From: Aldrovandia affinis
Taxonomy: Eukaryota; Chordata; Actinopteri; Notacanthiformes; Halosauridae
Reading direction: 5' to 3'
NCBI GenBank assembly: GCA_029706075.1
Contig: JAINUG010000018.1
Coordinates: forward strand, 248,001-312,000
DNA length: 64,000 nucleotides
Part shown: in pieces, positions 44,431 through 54,945 of the stretch
Layout of the letters: every line of letters begins with the position of its first letter
Numbering within the stretch: the stretch's first letter is position 1
Program-made: the position numbers and the translations under genes
Notes under the pieces: generated by a model
Seen by the model: only the letters and a program-made list of their open reading frames with translations
Databases searched by the model: none
What the model was told of the DNA's origin: nothing

Positions 44431-45495
44431 TAAATATTAAAAATGATGAAAATACCCTCAAATTAAAGCTGTCAGTGTGCACTTAAACCTCATACTGTAG
44501 AATAAAGTAATCATTTTTAATATTTGGTTGCATATCCTTTGCATGCAATGACTGCTTGAAGTCTGCGATGCATAGACATCACCAGACGCTGGGTATCTTC
44601 CCTGGTGATGCTCTGCCAGGCCTGTACTGCAGCCATCTTCAGTTCCTGCTTGTTTCGGGGACTTTTTGCCTTCAGTCTCCTCTTCAGCATGTAAAATGCA
44701 TGTTCAATTGGATTCAGATCTGGTGATTGACTTGGCCAGTCAATGATTTTCCACTTTTTGGCCGTAAAAAACCCCTTCGTTGCTCTAGCAGTATGTTTTG
44801 GGTCATTGTCATTGCATGATGAAGTGCCATCCAATGAGTTTGGAGGCATTTGGTTTTATCTAAGCAGGTAATATATTTCTGTAGACTTCAGAATTCATTG
44901 TTCTACTTCTGTCTGCAGTCACATCATTGATGGATACAAGTGAGCCCATTCCACTGGCAGCCATACAGGCCCAAGCCATAACACCCCCTCCACCATGTTT
45001 TACGGTTGAGGTGGTATGCTTTGGAGCATGGGCATTTCCTTTTTTTCTCCACACTTTCCTCTTTCCATCACTCTGGTACATGTTAATCTTTGTCTCATCT
45101 GTCCACAAGACTTTGTTCCAGAACTCTTGGGGCTCTTTTAGGTGCTTTTTAGCAAACTGTAATTTCACCTTTCTGTTCTTCAGGCTTATCAGTGGTTTGC
45201 ATCCTGTAGTGTACCCTCTGTAGTCCTGCTGGTGTAGTCTTCTATGTATGGTAGACTTTGACACATCTACACCTGCATCCAGGAGAGTTTTTGATCTGTT
45301 GGGCCGTTGTCAGGGTTTTTTCTTCACCATAGAGAGTATTCTCCAGTCATCCATTACAGTGGTCTTCCTCGGTCTACCGGGTTTTTTTTTGACATAATTG
45401 AGTTCACCAGTTGTTTTTTTCTTGTTAATGATGAACTAAACTGTTGACTTGGGCATGCCCAAGGTTTTTGCAATGTTCTTGTCATGGTTTGAGTG
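44431..45495 (-). pseudogene. Near full-length Tc1-like transposase, inactivated
   Basis: On - the order is GMPKSTV and INKKKTTGELN near 45460, KKPGRPRKTT, SKSTIHRRLHQQDY, then VLWTDETKIN (first catalytic Asp), TVKHGGGGVMAWACM, DNDPKHTAR (second Asp), SPDLNPIEHAFYMLKRRL (third, Glu) and the C-terminus near 44517. Only a stop in the helix-turn-helix region, a frameshift around 45280-45310 and one near 44850 prevent translation. It is the most complete Tc1-like transposase in the window. The 5' terminal repeat is lost at about 45495. Confidence 0.85.
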
Positions 45496-46005
45496 CCTGT
45501 TTAGCCCTGTGTGGGCGCACTCCTTACCTATCCTCGTGAGAACATTCCTGCTCATCTTTCATACCTAATCAGCTGATTGTTCACAGGTGTTCACTGCCTA
45601 CTTCAGTTCGCTGGTTTCTCTACTCTAGAAACTAGACAAGTATTCACTTCAGTTTTCTCATCGCTTCTACGAAAGTCCAGTGTTTACTTTTGGTTTTGTT
45701 TGGTCTGTTTTCAGGGTTACTTATCGGCAGACTCAGGGCAGTTATCTCGCTGTTCTTTTTCCTAAGCTGCGTCTTAGGCGTCTGGGTTCGTTCCAGCTCT
45801 GTTTTAGGTCTGTGCTGCATCACAAGTTTATTTTCTTTCTCTTCACTCTGCGTGGGTCGTTGGCTGGTTTCTCCTCCTTGTGATGTGATCGGTTATGGGA
45901 GCTAAACACGTAGCACTCCGAGATCATCTTTTTAGGAGGTAGATTATCAGTCCTCTGTTCCCCGTAGCAGTCTTTTTATTTCGCCAGTAGCTTTGCATTT
46001 ATTTC
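45496..46005. other. Unassigned LTR-like stretch between two Tc1 remnants
   Basis: Pyrimidine-rich sequence with 'tttggttttgtttggtctg' and 'cagggttacttatcggcag' loosely recalls the interior of the LTR at 32738. I found no TG...CA termini with a target duplication. No protein motif is visible in the open frames at 45577-45905. Confidence 0.35.
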
Positions 46006-46690
46006 GGGAAGCTGTCCGATTTCTGAGAGTCTTCCAAAACTGGACAGTTGAAGATTGGAAGAACATTGCCTGGTCTGACGAATCTCGATTTCTGCTGCGA
46101 CATGCAGATAGTAGAGTCAGAATTTGACCACTGTAGCCTCACTTTCCTGTTCTTAGCTGACAGGAGTGGAACCCGGTGTGGTCTTCTGCTGCTGTAGCCC
46201 ATCCACTTGAAGGTTTGATGTGTTGTGCATTCAGAGATGCTCTTCTGCATATCACTGTTGTAACGCCTGGTTATTTGAGTTGATGCCACCTTCCTGTCAG
46301 CTTGAACCAGTCTGGCCATTCTCCTCTGACCTCTCTCATTAACATTTTCGCCCTCAGGCAAATTCGCCCTCAGAACTGCCTCTCACTGGATGTTTGTTGT
46401 TTTTCGCATCATTCTCTGTAAAACTCTAGAGACTGGTGTGCATGAAAATCCCATGAGACCAGCAGTTTCTGAGATACTCACACCACCCCGCCTGGCACCA
46501 ACAATCATTCCACAGTCAAAGTCACTTAGATCACATTTCTTCCCCATTCTGATGTTTGGTCTAAACAACAACTGAACCTCTTGACCATGTCTGCATGCTT
46601 TTATGCATTGAGTTGCTGCCACATGATTGGCTGATTAGATAATTGCATTAACAAGCAGGTGTACAGATGTACCTAATAAAGTGGCCACTG
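46006..46690 (-). pseudogene. Tc1-like transposase N-terminal fragment
   Basis: On - the frame reads MGKKCDLSDFDCGMIVGARRGG, then ISETAGLMGFSCTPVSRVLQ (helix-turn-helix), then the second DNA-binding part [21 protein letters not shown] and a decayed middle region ending near 46006. The terminal sequence 'caggtgtacagatgtacct' and 'aataaagtggccactgagt' marks the outer end near 46690. The catalytic domain is absent. The same family appears at 24805. Confidence 0.8.
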
Positions 46691-47153
46691 AGTGTATATA
46701 GTGTATATGGTATATAGTATAGTAGATACTGTAGTATATAGTGTGCCATCCAAAACAATACAAACTTTTTTACAGTATATGTTTGTACCATATAAATGTG
46801 CACATCCAACAGTCTTTGTTCTGCACAAAGATTTGGTAACATTATGGCTGTATAGAGCAAGATTACCACTAGGCATGTCACCATGGGGACTCAGTCAGTA
46901 GTGATCATTTTGTCTGAGACACTAACCAATATCCAAGCCACCAGCTGGTTCTTGTCTCTGTATTGTCATCCATAAATGGTTGACAGTTAAATGCAGTGTA
47001 GTATTGCTAGCACTGCTTATCTGCAAAGTTTATATATGAACAAATAGTAATGGCCATACATATATGTTCTCTTCAAGTAGTAGAGAGAAATATGCAAAGG
47101 CGTCATACAGATTTTTCATAATTGTTTTTGAGACTGGAAGTTCTGAATCAGTG
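46691..47153. other. Intergenic stretch with a GTATAT microsatellite
   Basis: 46694-46742 is a degenerate (GTATATA)n run. Nothing coding is supported. Confidence 0.55.
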
Positions 47154-47399
47154 TGTTAAGCTTGGTTGCGCTATCTTTGTCTTGCGTACGGAGAATAAGC
47201 AAAGCTTGACTCGGTTCTCACTTTAGCCTTCTATCGGCATATTTATTTGAGGAGGAAAATAAAACAGGTTGCGCTTTCTTCAGCCGTCTTGTACAACAGT
47301 AAGCTTTTCGTATGGAACACATTGAGAGCGCGGTGACGTCATATCTGCACGCACCGTAATACATTGAGCAAGAGTGCTATAAAATAACAACACTTAACA
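47154..47399 (-). repeat. 3' LTR of the copia element
   Basis: 246 bp, TGTTAAG...CTTAACA. It contains a perfect CRE palindrome TGACGTCA at 47334-47341 and, on -, an AAATAAATATG poly-A-like signal. The paired LTR is 52706-52951. Confidence 0.93.
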
Positions 47400-47505
47400 C
47401 CCCCACTCACTCTTGGCTCACTGGGTTATCTGGAAAACAAAATAACAAAAATGAGGTTCCTTCTTTACCTCCACAATGTAAACAGTGACACACTCTTTTG
47501 CACTT

Positions 47506-48460
47506 CTAAGTGCCAAACATGTCATGTGCAAACCTTTTTAACTTCAGCTTGGTGGCTGGCTTTGTCATGACATCAGCAATCATTTGCTCAGTAGGACAGT
47601 ATTCCAAAATTACTTTTCCATTATTTACAGTTTCCCTTATGAAGTGGTATTTAATATCAATGTGTTTGCACCTTTGTCTGTTTCTGGTCAGTGCAATAGT
47701 ACCTTGATTGTCTTCATATACCTTTGTTTGTGCATATTGGTATTTGTCTATACCTCTGAGTAACTGTTCTAAGTATATACATTCCTGTATGGCTGATGCT
47801 AAGGACATGTACTCTGCCTCGCAAGTAGATAGTGCTACTGTCGGTTGTTTTCTTGTTTTCCATGATATTAAAGAGGTTCCTTCACATAGACTGACACAAT
47901 ATCCTGATGTACTGCGTCTGTCTGTTACATCTGATGCCCAGTCAGCATCACAGTACACTTTTAGACCTAGTCTCTCTGTGTCATTTCTTTTGAAGTATAA
48001 CTCCTGTTCCGCTGTGCCTTTTAAGTATCTGAACATGTGTTTCACTGTGTTCCAGTGTTCTACTGTTGGTTCAGCAAAGTGCTGAGCTAGTTTACTGACC
48101 ACAAAACTTATATCTGGTCGAGTGCATGTGGACAAGTAGATTAAACTTCCCACTGCCTCTCTGTATTTCCTTGGCTCTTTCATATTCTCAGCATTTCCTG
48201 TGTACTGTAGTTTTGGCTCACATGGAGTCTCTCTGGATCTGCAATCCTGCATTTCAAATCTCTCCAGTATTTTATTCACATATCTTTTCAGTGACATTTT
48301 AACTTGACCTTCTGTTTGCTCAAAATCTATCCCCAAGAAATAATTCAATTTTCCCAGGTCTTTCATTTTGAACCTTTCGGTGAGCATTCTCTTTACACTT
48401 TTCAGTACACCCTCATCGCTAAGCTGCGATGATTAGATCATCAACCCATATTATCAAATT
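47506..48460 (-). pseudogene. copia pol: RT end and RNase H
   Basis: The intact frame 47506-48387 holds the RT thumb (KDLGKLNYFLGIDFEQ; TRPDISFVVSKLAQHF) and RNase H with its acidic residues in VYCDADWASD, STCEAEYMSLA and EDNQGTIAL, ending in the H(I/V)D-type block KHIDIKYHFIRE. Just upstream, near 48420-48450, the RT catalytic box reads WVDDLIIAA instead of YVDD and is in another frame, separated from both sides by frameshifts. The enzyme is therefore probably inactive. Confidence 0.88.
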
Positions 48461-49306
48461 TACCTTTTCGTTACGCTTTTCTTTTGTATACACACAGTGA
48501 TCAGCGGAATTCCGTACAAAACCATTTTCAATCAAATACGCATGTAACAGCATTCCAGTTTCTGCCCGATTGTTTTAGACCATAAAGTGATTTCTGCAAC
48601 TTGCATACTAGCTTTTCACCCGTTTCTGACCTTTTTCAAAACCCTCTGGTTGCTCCATATAGATTTCACAGTCAATTGGTGCATGTAGATAGGCTGTCTT
48701 AACATCCATTTGGTGCAAGACTAGGTTCTCCTGCGCTGCCTTCTGCATGACCACTCTTATACTCGTCATATCGACCGTGGGTGAAAATGTCTCTCCGTAG
48801 TCAGTTCCTGGTTTCTGACTGTAGCCTTTCGCTACGAATCTCGCCTTGTATCTCTCTGATCCATCAATGTCACTCTTGAGTGCATAGACCCATCTACCCC
48901 CCACTGCCCGTTTACCTGGTGGCAACTGGGTGAGTTTGAAGGTCTCGTTCTCCTCCAGTGATCGCATCTCCTTGTTCATGGCATTTTCCCATTGCCTTGA
49001 TTTGGTTGACGCTATTGCGTCCTGGTAGGTTCGAGGAATGTCACATACTGCTCTATAACAAGAGTCCACGCATGTTTGCAGTCTGTCCTCCGTATCCTCA
49101 GTCTCGAATTCCTGTAAGTAAGTTGGTCTCCTCTTGGTTCTCGGTGGGTTCTTTCTGGTTCCAGTCTCGGTGACTTTGCCCGGCTGTATACGTTCAGTCT
49201 GTTCGGGTAAGGTCCCAGAGACACCACTCTGAACACATTGACCTAGCACATTTTCCATATTTTCATCAACAATCATCGATCTTAGGACGTACATCTCTAT
49301 CACCAT
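48461..49306 (-). pseudogene. copia pol: RT N-terminal part
   Basis: The 48608-49306 frame carries the RVT_2 start: WENAMNKEMRSLEENETF, GGRWVYALK, YKARFVAKGYSQ and HQMDVKTAYLHAPI (catalytic Asp in MDVKTA). The conserved LQKSLYGLKQS block follows after a frameshift near 48600. The frame overlaps the preceding integrase frame slightly at 49266-49306, consistent with one original polyprotein split by an indel. Stops lie between 48480 and 48600. Confidence 0.88.
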
Positions 49307-50700
49307 ATTCTATGTATGACTCAAATGTTTGGGTTTCTTTTTCTTTGGCTGTCTTGGTTGTGAACTTCACCAACCTGTGCTTTTGGACCTTTTCTGTGTC
49401 TGGGTAGTATATTAGGTAAGCTGGGCTGTTTTTATCGTAACCAATGAAAACACCCTGCTCACATCTATTGTCCAGTTTCCCTTTCTCTTGCTTGTAAGCA
49501 AAACACACTGATCCAAATTTTTGCAGTTTGGATATGTTTGGTTCCCTGCCTGTGAACAGCTCATATGGCGTTTTCTTTGTGTGCCTACTGTAGCACCTGT
49601 TCCTCACGTAAGCTGCTGTCTGTATAGCGTAGTTCCATAGCTTATCAGGCAACTCGCTTTCTATCAGTAGGCATCTGCTCATATCATAGAGAGTTCGCCA
49701 ACCTCTCTCTGCTGTCCCATTTTGGTGGGGTGAATAGGGTGCAGACGTCTCGTATCTAATCCTATTCTTGGCTAACAGTGCCTGGAAGTCTCGGCTAGTA
49801 AATTCAGTGCCGTTATCTGAACGGATACACTTGACTTCTCCCTGAGGTGCTATGTCTGCTAAGAACCTTTCTGTGGCTTGCACTGCATCACTCTTGGACT
49901 TTAGAAAATACACAAACATGGTATCTGAGTAGTTGTCTGTAAAAGACTGTGTATACTTGTGCCCCTCTATGCTCGGTGTTGACATGGGACCGGCTAAGTC
50001 AGTGTGGACTAATTCTAAGGGTTTCTTAGCCTTCCTGTCTGGCTCCCTATTTCTTGTCTGGGTGAATTTGCCCTGTATACACACTTCACATAACACATCT
50101 GGTTTGATTGCACTCCCTTTTACCTCCATACCTTTCACCACACCTTGTAACTTTTGTACATCATCATAGTTACAATGACCCAATATTTTATGCCAAGTTT
50201 GCATGTCATGACACACTTTACATTCATCAACATTCTTTTCAACAGTTGGCAAGTAATACAAATTTCCACTTTCATGGATGTCAAACCTGTCACCGCCCTT
50301 GGTAACCATGTGACTGTCCCCTTTCATGAAAGTGATTGTCGCTCCTCCGTTGGTTGCTCTTACCACCGAAAAGATGTCATGTGGGTAAGAAGGCATGTAC
50401 AGTGCATCCCGCAGCTGTGCTCTGTGCTGTCGTCCGGTGTTGTCCAGCAGACACACCATCGCTGTTCCTCTTCGTTGTGCAATTCCATTGCACTTGGTCC
50501 CGTCGGCCAACTCCACTGAATTGGTCTCAGACTGGAACGAGTCGACGAAGATTTCAAACTTTCCGATGTCGTTCACGATGTGGGACGTCGCTCCCGCGTC
50601 CACCATGATGCCTTTCATCTTCACCTTGTCTGGTGGTCCCTTGTTCTTTGTGTGCTTGGCTTTGAAGAGATGGTCTTGGTCGTTATACTGTTCCTCTGTG
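49266..50700 (-). pseudogene. copia pol: protease and integrase, long open frame
   Basis: On - the frame has an aspartic protease motif MVDAGATSHI (DAGA in place of the usual D(S/T)GA), a GAG-pre-integrase zinc block (WHKILGHCNYDDVQKL and CEVCIQGKF), then the integrase core. Its DDE residues lie in HTDLAGP, IRSDNGTEF and HQNGTAERGWRTL. It ends with the copia-type C-terminal block (FGSVCFAYKQEKGKLD; GVFIGYDKNS). About 475 residues are open. The apparent Met start near 50720 comes from an inserted LINE tail (50701-50772), not from the element. Confidence 0.9.
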
Positions 50701-50772
50701 TAAAGCACTTTGAACTGCAATTCTTGTATGAAAGGTGCTATATAAATAAAGTCTTACTTACTTACTTACTTA
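50701..50772 (+). mobile_element. 72-bp LINE 3' tail inserted in copia, with 7-bp target duplication
   Basis: The insert reads 'aaagcactttgaactgca' to 'gctatataaataaagtct' and ends in (TTAC)n. CTCTGTG flanks it on both sides (50694-50700 and 50773-50779). It resembles the extreme 3' end of a fish LINE, as does 60178-60200 ('aagcactttgagctgcatt'). It separates copia gag from protease. Confidence 0.85.
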
Positions 50773-50795
50773 CTCTGTGACTTTTCTGATGCCAT

Positions 50796-52551
50796 CTAAC
50801 CTCCCCTTTTTCTTGCAAATTGATTCTTGGTGCGTGTTATTTTTGCAGTAACCACACCACATTTTTCGAAAACATTTTCTTGCTTGTGCCCTTTTATTCC
50901 ACATTTATAACACGTCACGTTGGCTTCCTCGTCATTTCTGTTGCTAACGTACGCCTTGGCGGGGTCTCGACCTTGTTTTGCACACGTCTTCATCACATTA
51001 TCCGTAGATTCTGCCGTGTTAATTTTTTCAGCCTCTTCATAGACCCGTAGTCTCCTTTTAAAGTCTGCAAACATAACGTTATCTTCATTTTGCGTCACGT
51101 GGACGGCTAGCGGTTTGAATGAGTCTGGTAGCACCAGGGCTACGATCAGTCCGTCACTCATAGCCTCGCCCGCATCTCTCAGAGCCATAATAATGTTCTC
51201 AGCCCTTATTATATACTCCGTAACACTCTCGTTGTCTGCCATGCGTAGCTTGGTCAACGACGTGTACAGATTTATTATGCACGGCTTGCTTTTACCGGAA
51301 TAATGCTCTCTGAGTATCCTCAGAGCCTTCCTGCCATCATCAGAGGCCTCATGTCTAATAAGCGACAGGCTTTTATCATCTAAGTCTTATTAGCTCAGCA
51401 TAACAATCAGCATTTTTCCTTCTATCTTCGGCTAGCTGTTGTACGTCAGCGCCAGTGGGCTCATGCAAAATAGTCTCTTTTAGCTTCAAAATATGCAAAC
51501 AGCCTAAAGACCTTGTTTCCCAAAGATCATACTTATCTTCCGATCCATTGAACAAAAGTTGTGGTGCCAGGACTCCCGTTGCTGTGACGATCAGGATAAG
51601 GACCCAGACGCAGATCAGGATAAGGCAAAAGAGTCGTTTATTAGGAAGCAGGAGTCAAAACCAGGGATCAGATGTTGCGAAGGTACAGAATCAATGAGTA
51701 GAGAGTAGTCACAAAAAGGCAGTCCAAAAAGTCAAAAACAGGAAGGCAGAAAGGCAAACAGACAGAATCGCTAGGCAGGCTCGGAGTCATAAACAGAAGG
51801 GATGTCTCAGAAAAATCAATAAACACTGGCTGAATAAGAGTAGGCACAGGGAATAAGGATCAAGTACAGAACAGGAAAGAACATAGACACGGAACTTATA
51901 TACAAGCAGGGAAGGGAACACAATAGGACTCAGGTGTGACTGGGAGGAGAGAGGGGAGGAACACAGGTGTAAACAATGGGAATCGTTAATCTAATAACGA
52001 GGGGATTCGCTAATAGAATAACAAGGGGAAACGAAAGACACGGACTGGGAATAACACAAACACATAGACAATAAACAACCTGGAAGAACAGGCAGACACG
52101 TGCATAGTTAGAATGGGAGGAATGCAAAGAGAATCTGCATGCGACTGAAGTGAAAACGTGAGAAGCGTACAGGGATAGGACAATCGAGAGAGAATGATAG
52201 CGATAGTTAGAAGCGTGAGATAATTAGTGATTAGTAGTGTTAGTAACTTAATCTACATCCCTAATGTTAGTAGATTAGTTGGTTAGTACTATATACATCT
52301 AACTAATATATACAAAGTGTAATTAGAAAGTAAGAAGGAAGTAAAACGAGATTAGAAACGAAGACGGAAAAACCGAAACATAGAATTTCCCGAAGTGCAA
52401 ATGACAAAGACAAGGAGTGGATCTAGAACAGGAACAATAACAGACAGGGAACAGAACGTGAAAGAAACATGACTCGAAGAATAAAAAATAAACAAAGTAC
52501 AAAAACAAACCGAACAGACACTCAGAACGTAACAGTTGCTCTGTTCGCCAT
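50796..52551 (-). pseudogene. copia gag, interrupted by a solo LTR
   Basis: The ATG at 52551 (MANRAT) is separated from the rest of gag by the LTR at 51583-52534 after about five codons. Gag then continues with FNGSEDKYDLWETR and LHILKLKETI, shifts frame near 51380 and continues as SDDGRKALRILREHY, then MADNESVTEYIIRAENI. A zinc knuckle CYKCGIKGHKQEN follows. The fourth ligand of the CCHC knuckle is out of register (Val in place of Cys), so RNA binding may be lost. Capsid-type UBN2 similarity is inferred from these blocks. Confidence 0.85.
51583..52534 (-). mobile_element. Solo LTR (952 bp) inserted in copia gag
   Basis: On + it starts TGTGACGATCAGG, ends CAGAACGTAACA and is flanked by GTTGC on both sides (51578-51582 and 52535-52539). 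It is the same family as 20696-21682, with many shared blocks such as 'aacgaggggattcgctaat' and 'gattagttggttagtacta'. It postdates the copia insertion. Confidence 0.9.
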
Positions 52552-52705
52552 TTTGCTAATGCGTCAATTTTTTACCGTGACCTACTAGCTTGCTATACTT
52601 TTTGTTTGCTTAGCTAGCTAGTTGTTAGCTTCATTGTCTAATGCGTAATACGTCGCATAAATATTCTTCAGAGAATATAAACGTTCACTTTATATACGTT
52701 CAACC

Positions 52706-52951
52706 TGTTAAGATTGGTTGCGCAATCTTCGTCTTGCGTACGGAGAATAAGCAAAGCTTGACTCGGTTCTCTCTTTAGCCTTCTATCGGCATATTTATTT
52801 GAGGAGGAAAATAAAACAGGTTGCGCTTTCTTCAGCCATCTTGTACAACAGTAAGCCTTTCGTATGGAACACATTGAGAGCGCGATGACGTCATATCTGC
52901 ACGCACCGTAATACATTGAGCAAGAGCGCTATAAAATAACAACACTTAACA
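52706..52951 (-). repeat. 5' LTR of the copia element
   Basis: 246 bp, partner of 47154-47399. The CRE palindrome TGACGTCA is conserved at 52886-52893. Element transcription would start here and run leftwards. Confidence 0.93.
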
Positions 52952-52956
52952 CAATG

Positions 52957-53695
52957 CCTGCATCAAATGCAATGGTTACCCCTCGAGGACCTGAAACTGT
53001 CTGTCTGCCTTGGATGCAGAAGTTTCCAGCCCTGGCTGGTCTTGAGTTTACACATTTCTGGAAATCTGTATTGGATGTCTGTTCAAATAATTTGATGTGT
53101 CCCTATCAAATAAACCAAGAATGTAAGTTTTAGCTGTTAGGTTTGGTTTGTGATGGCATTAATCATGGTCTCAATTTAGTATTTAGACCATGATTAGTAT
53201 TAGGACTATAAGGAGTAATGAAACGAATTAAATTGTGGACTTGCTTTAAATCACATGAAGCGATAATCCATAATCAATCAGTTCCACATGTTTTTCCTGT
53301 TTGCTTTGGATTCCATCTCAGATGTACCACTGTCATGTTTGAGGATCCCTCTGGTCTTCGCAAGAGCATTTATCTCTTTTGGCCTTTTTGTGGTCTTTAG
53401 AGCCATAGAGCACATGTAGAAACTGGAGACAGTCAGATGGGTGAAGAGGTGAAGCCCAGGTAGACTAGAAACAGACTCTACCATGCATGCTGAGGCCAAA
53501 AAATTATGTTCTCGAAACCGCATGTAAAATCTAAATAAAACTCATATTTTAATGTGCGATCGTAACTTTTCTTATGTATAACAGTGTGTAAAACTGTTCC
53601 ATATGATTGTTCCATATGATTTGGAAAAACACACTATTTTATTTCCTTTTTATAATACAAATCTCATAGAAATCACGCTCTGTGGTGATTATAAT
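52957..53695. other. Intergenic stretch
   Basis: No gene recognised. The frames at 53218-53400 and on the opposite strand lack motifs. Confidence 0.5.
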
Positions 53696-53940
53696 AATAA
53701 TCTTTATTAGGCCATTTTACACACAGTTTTTCAAACCGGGTAATTGGAATTGATCTTTTCACATACCTTTCCTAGAGGTCCAAGCACAGAGTTAGCCATG
53801 GTACAGCACCCCTGGAGCAGTTTTAGGGGTTCAGTACCTTGTTCAAGGGCACTTTGGCAGTGCCCCAGGAAGTGAACTGGCATCCCTCTGGTTTCCAGTT
53901 GCCAGCCCATATCGCTAACCACTGAGCCACTGTCGTCCCT
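53696..53940 (-). mobile_element. tRNA-derived SINE, older family
   Basis: Read on -, it has GTGGCTCAGTGGTTAGCG (A-box region), a degenerate B-box region 'ccagttcacttcctgg', 'gcccttgaacaaggtactg' and 'tgctccaggggtgctgtac'. The 'ttgaacaaggtactgaacc' body is shared in outline with other fish SINEs. Its 3' end near 53700 is unclear. Confidence 0.75.
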
Positions 53941-54650
53941 CTTGATAGGGAGGGAAGAGTGCCCCCCACTGGCTCACAAACACTTCCAACTTCCAAGCCA
54001 CCCTTCATGGCCTATTTCTGCACTCTGAACTGAGCTGCATCAACAGTGGCCTGGCAGCTGGAGCACACTATCTGCGGGCACCTTCATGGTCATCAACATT
54101 ATTTATCACATGGTGTAAAGTAGGTCATTAAGTCATAACCACACATCCCCTATTAGCAAAGAATTTGTAGAAAGGTTGCTTACCATTCAAAATGTGGGGT
54201 GAAAAAACTACTTCCTGGGGGGTGTTCCCAAAAGGAGGTAAGAACAAACTGCTGTATTTTCAAAAGTAACCCACATACCCTATAACTAAATAACAGGATC
54301 CTGTTTACTTTTTCATATGGCATGTATCTTAGAATACAGTCTCTGGCTTGTAGTGAAATGCATGGGGGTGAATGGTGCAGCAGGGACAGAGACACAGTGG
54401 TAGTGGTGGGAATTTCAGTGACTCCTTTGATTCAGATCACTATAACGATTTGTTAGCTGATTCGATCACCGATTCATTCGGTATTACTTTCCAGCTAGTC
54501 CCTCGTGCACGAATGACTCATAGGACCCGTCTGTGCAAACAAGTATGACACTCATTTCTGTGTCTGTGTCTGTTTATACACATTTATATTTTAAACTGAA
54601 TACATTTGCCAATTTCATTTTATTTCCTTGTGCCTGAGTACAATAGCACA
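53941..54650. other. Intergenic stretch
   Basis: No coding region. 54410-54480 carries 'gattcagatcactataacg' and 'gattcgatcaccgattcat', reminiscent of a DNA-element end, but no partner was seen. Confidence 0.45.
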
Positions 54651-54654
54651 TTAT

Positions 54655-54945
54655 TGAGAGTAGTAGCCGACAACGTAAGTGTGAGTAAGGCTCTGAAGTT
54701 CATGTGTTTAAATGCGAGCAGCATAAAAAATCTATTTTTGGAACTGGAGGCTGTCATGTTGAATGGGGGTTATGACATTGTTGGGATTATTGAGACATGG
54801 CTTGGTGCAGCGGATATGGGGATGAATATAATGTAGAGGAAATTCCAGGTATAAACTCATTCATTTCTTGTGAGGACATTTGGATTAGATTACTGGGAGA
54901 TCATGAGAAGGGCCTTAATATAGGAGTATGCTATAGACCTCTGTA
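54655..54945 (+). pseudogene. CR1-like LINE endonuclease N-terminus
   Basis: Encodes SVSKALKFMCLNASSIKN, then LELEAVMLNGGYDIVGIIETWL, the start of an APE endonuclease (first Asn in LNAxS, catalytic Glu in ETWL). It is the same start as at 59645 ('agtgtgagtaaggctctga'). A frameshift follows and the fragment ends near 54945, where an L2 copy begins. Confidence 0.8.

Larger units (their letters stand above)
47154..52951 (-). mobile_element. Ty1/copia LTR retrotransposon, nearly complete
   Basis: Two 246-bp LTRs (47154-47399 and 52706-52951) start TGTTAAG and end CTTAACA. I count 8 differences between them. Flanks are CAGTG and CAATG, a 5-bp duplication with one substitution. On - a purine tract (AGTGAGTGGGGG) abuts the 3' LTR at 47400. 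Coding order on - is gag, protease, integrase, RT, RNase H, the copia order with integrase before RT. It carries a solo LTR and a LINE tail inserted in gag/protease. Its frames are broken in only a few places, so it is fairly young. Confidence 0.93.

Noticed and set aside
45496..46005. Another solo LTR
   Set aside because: No TG...CA termini with a matching target duplication could be found.
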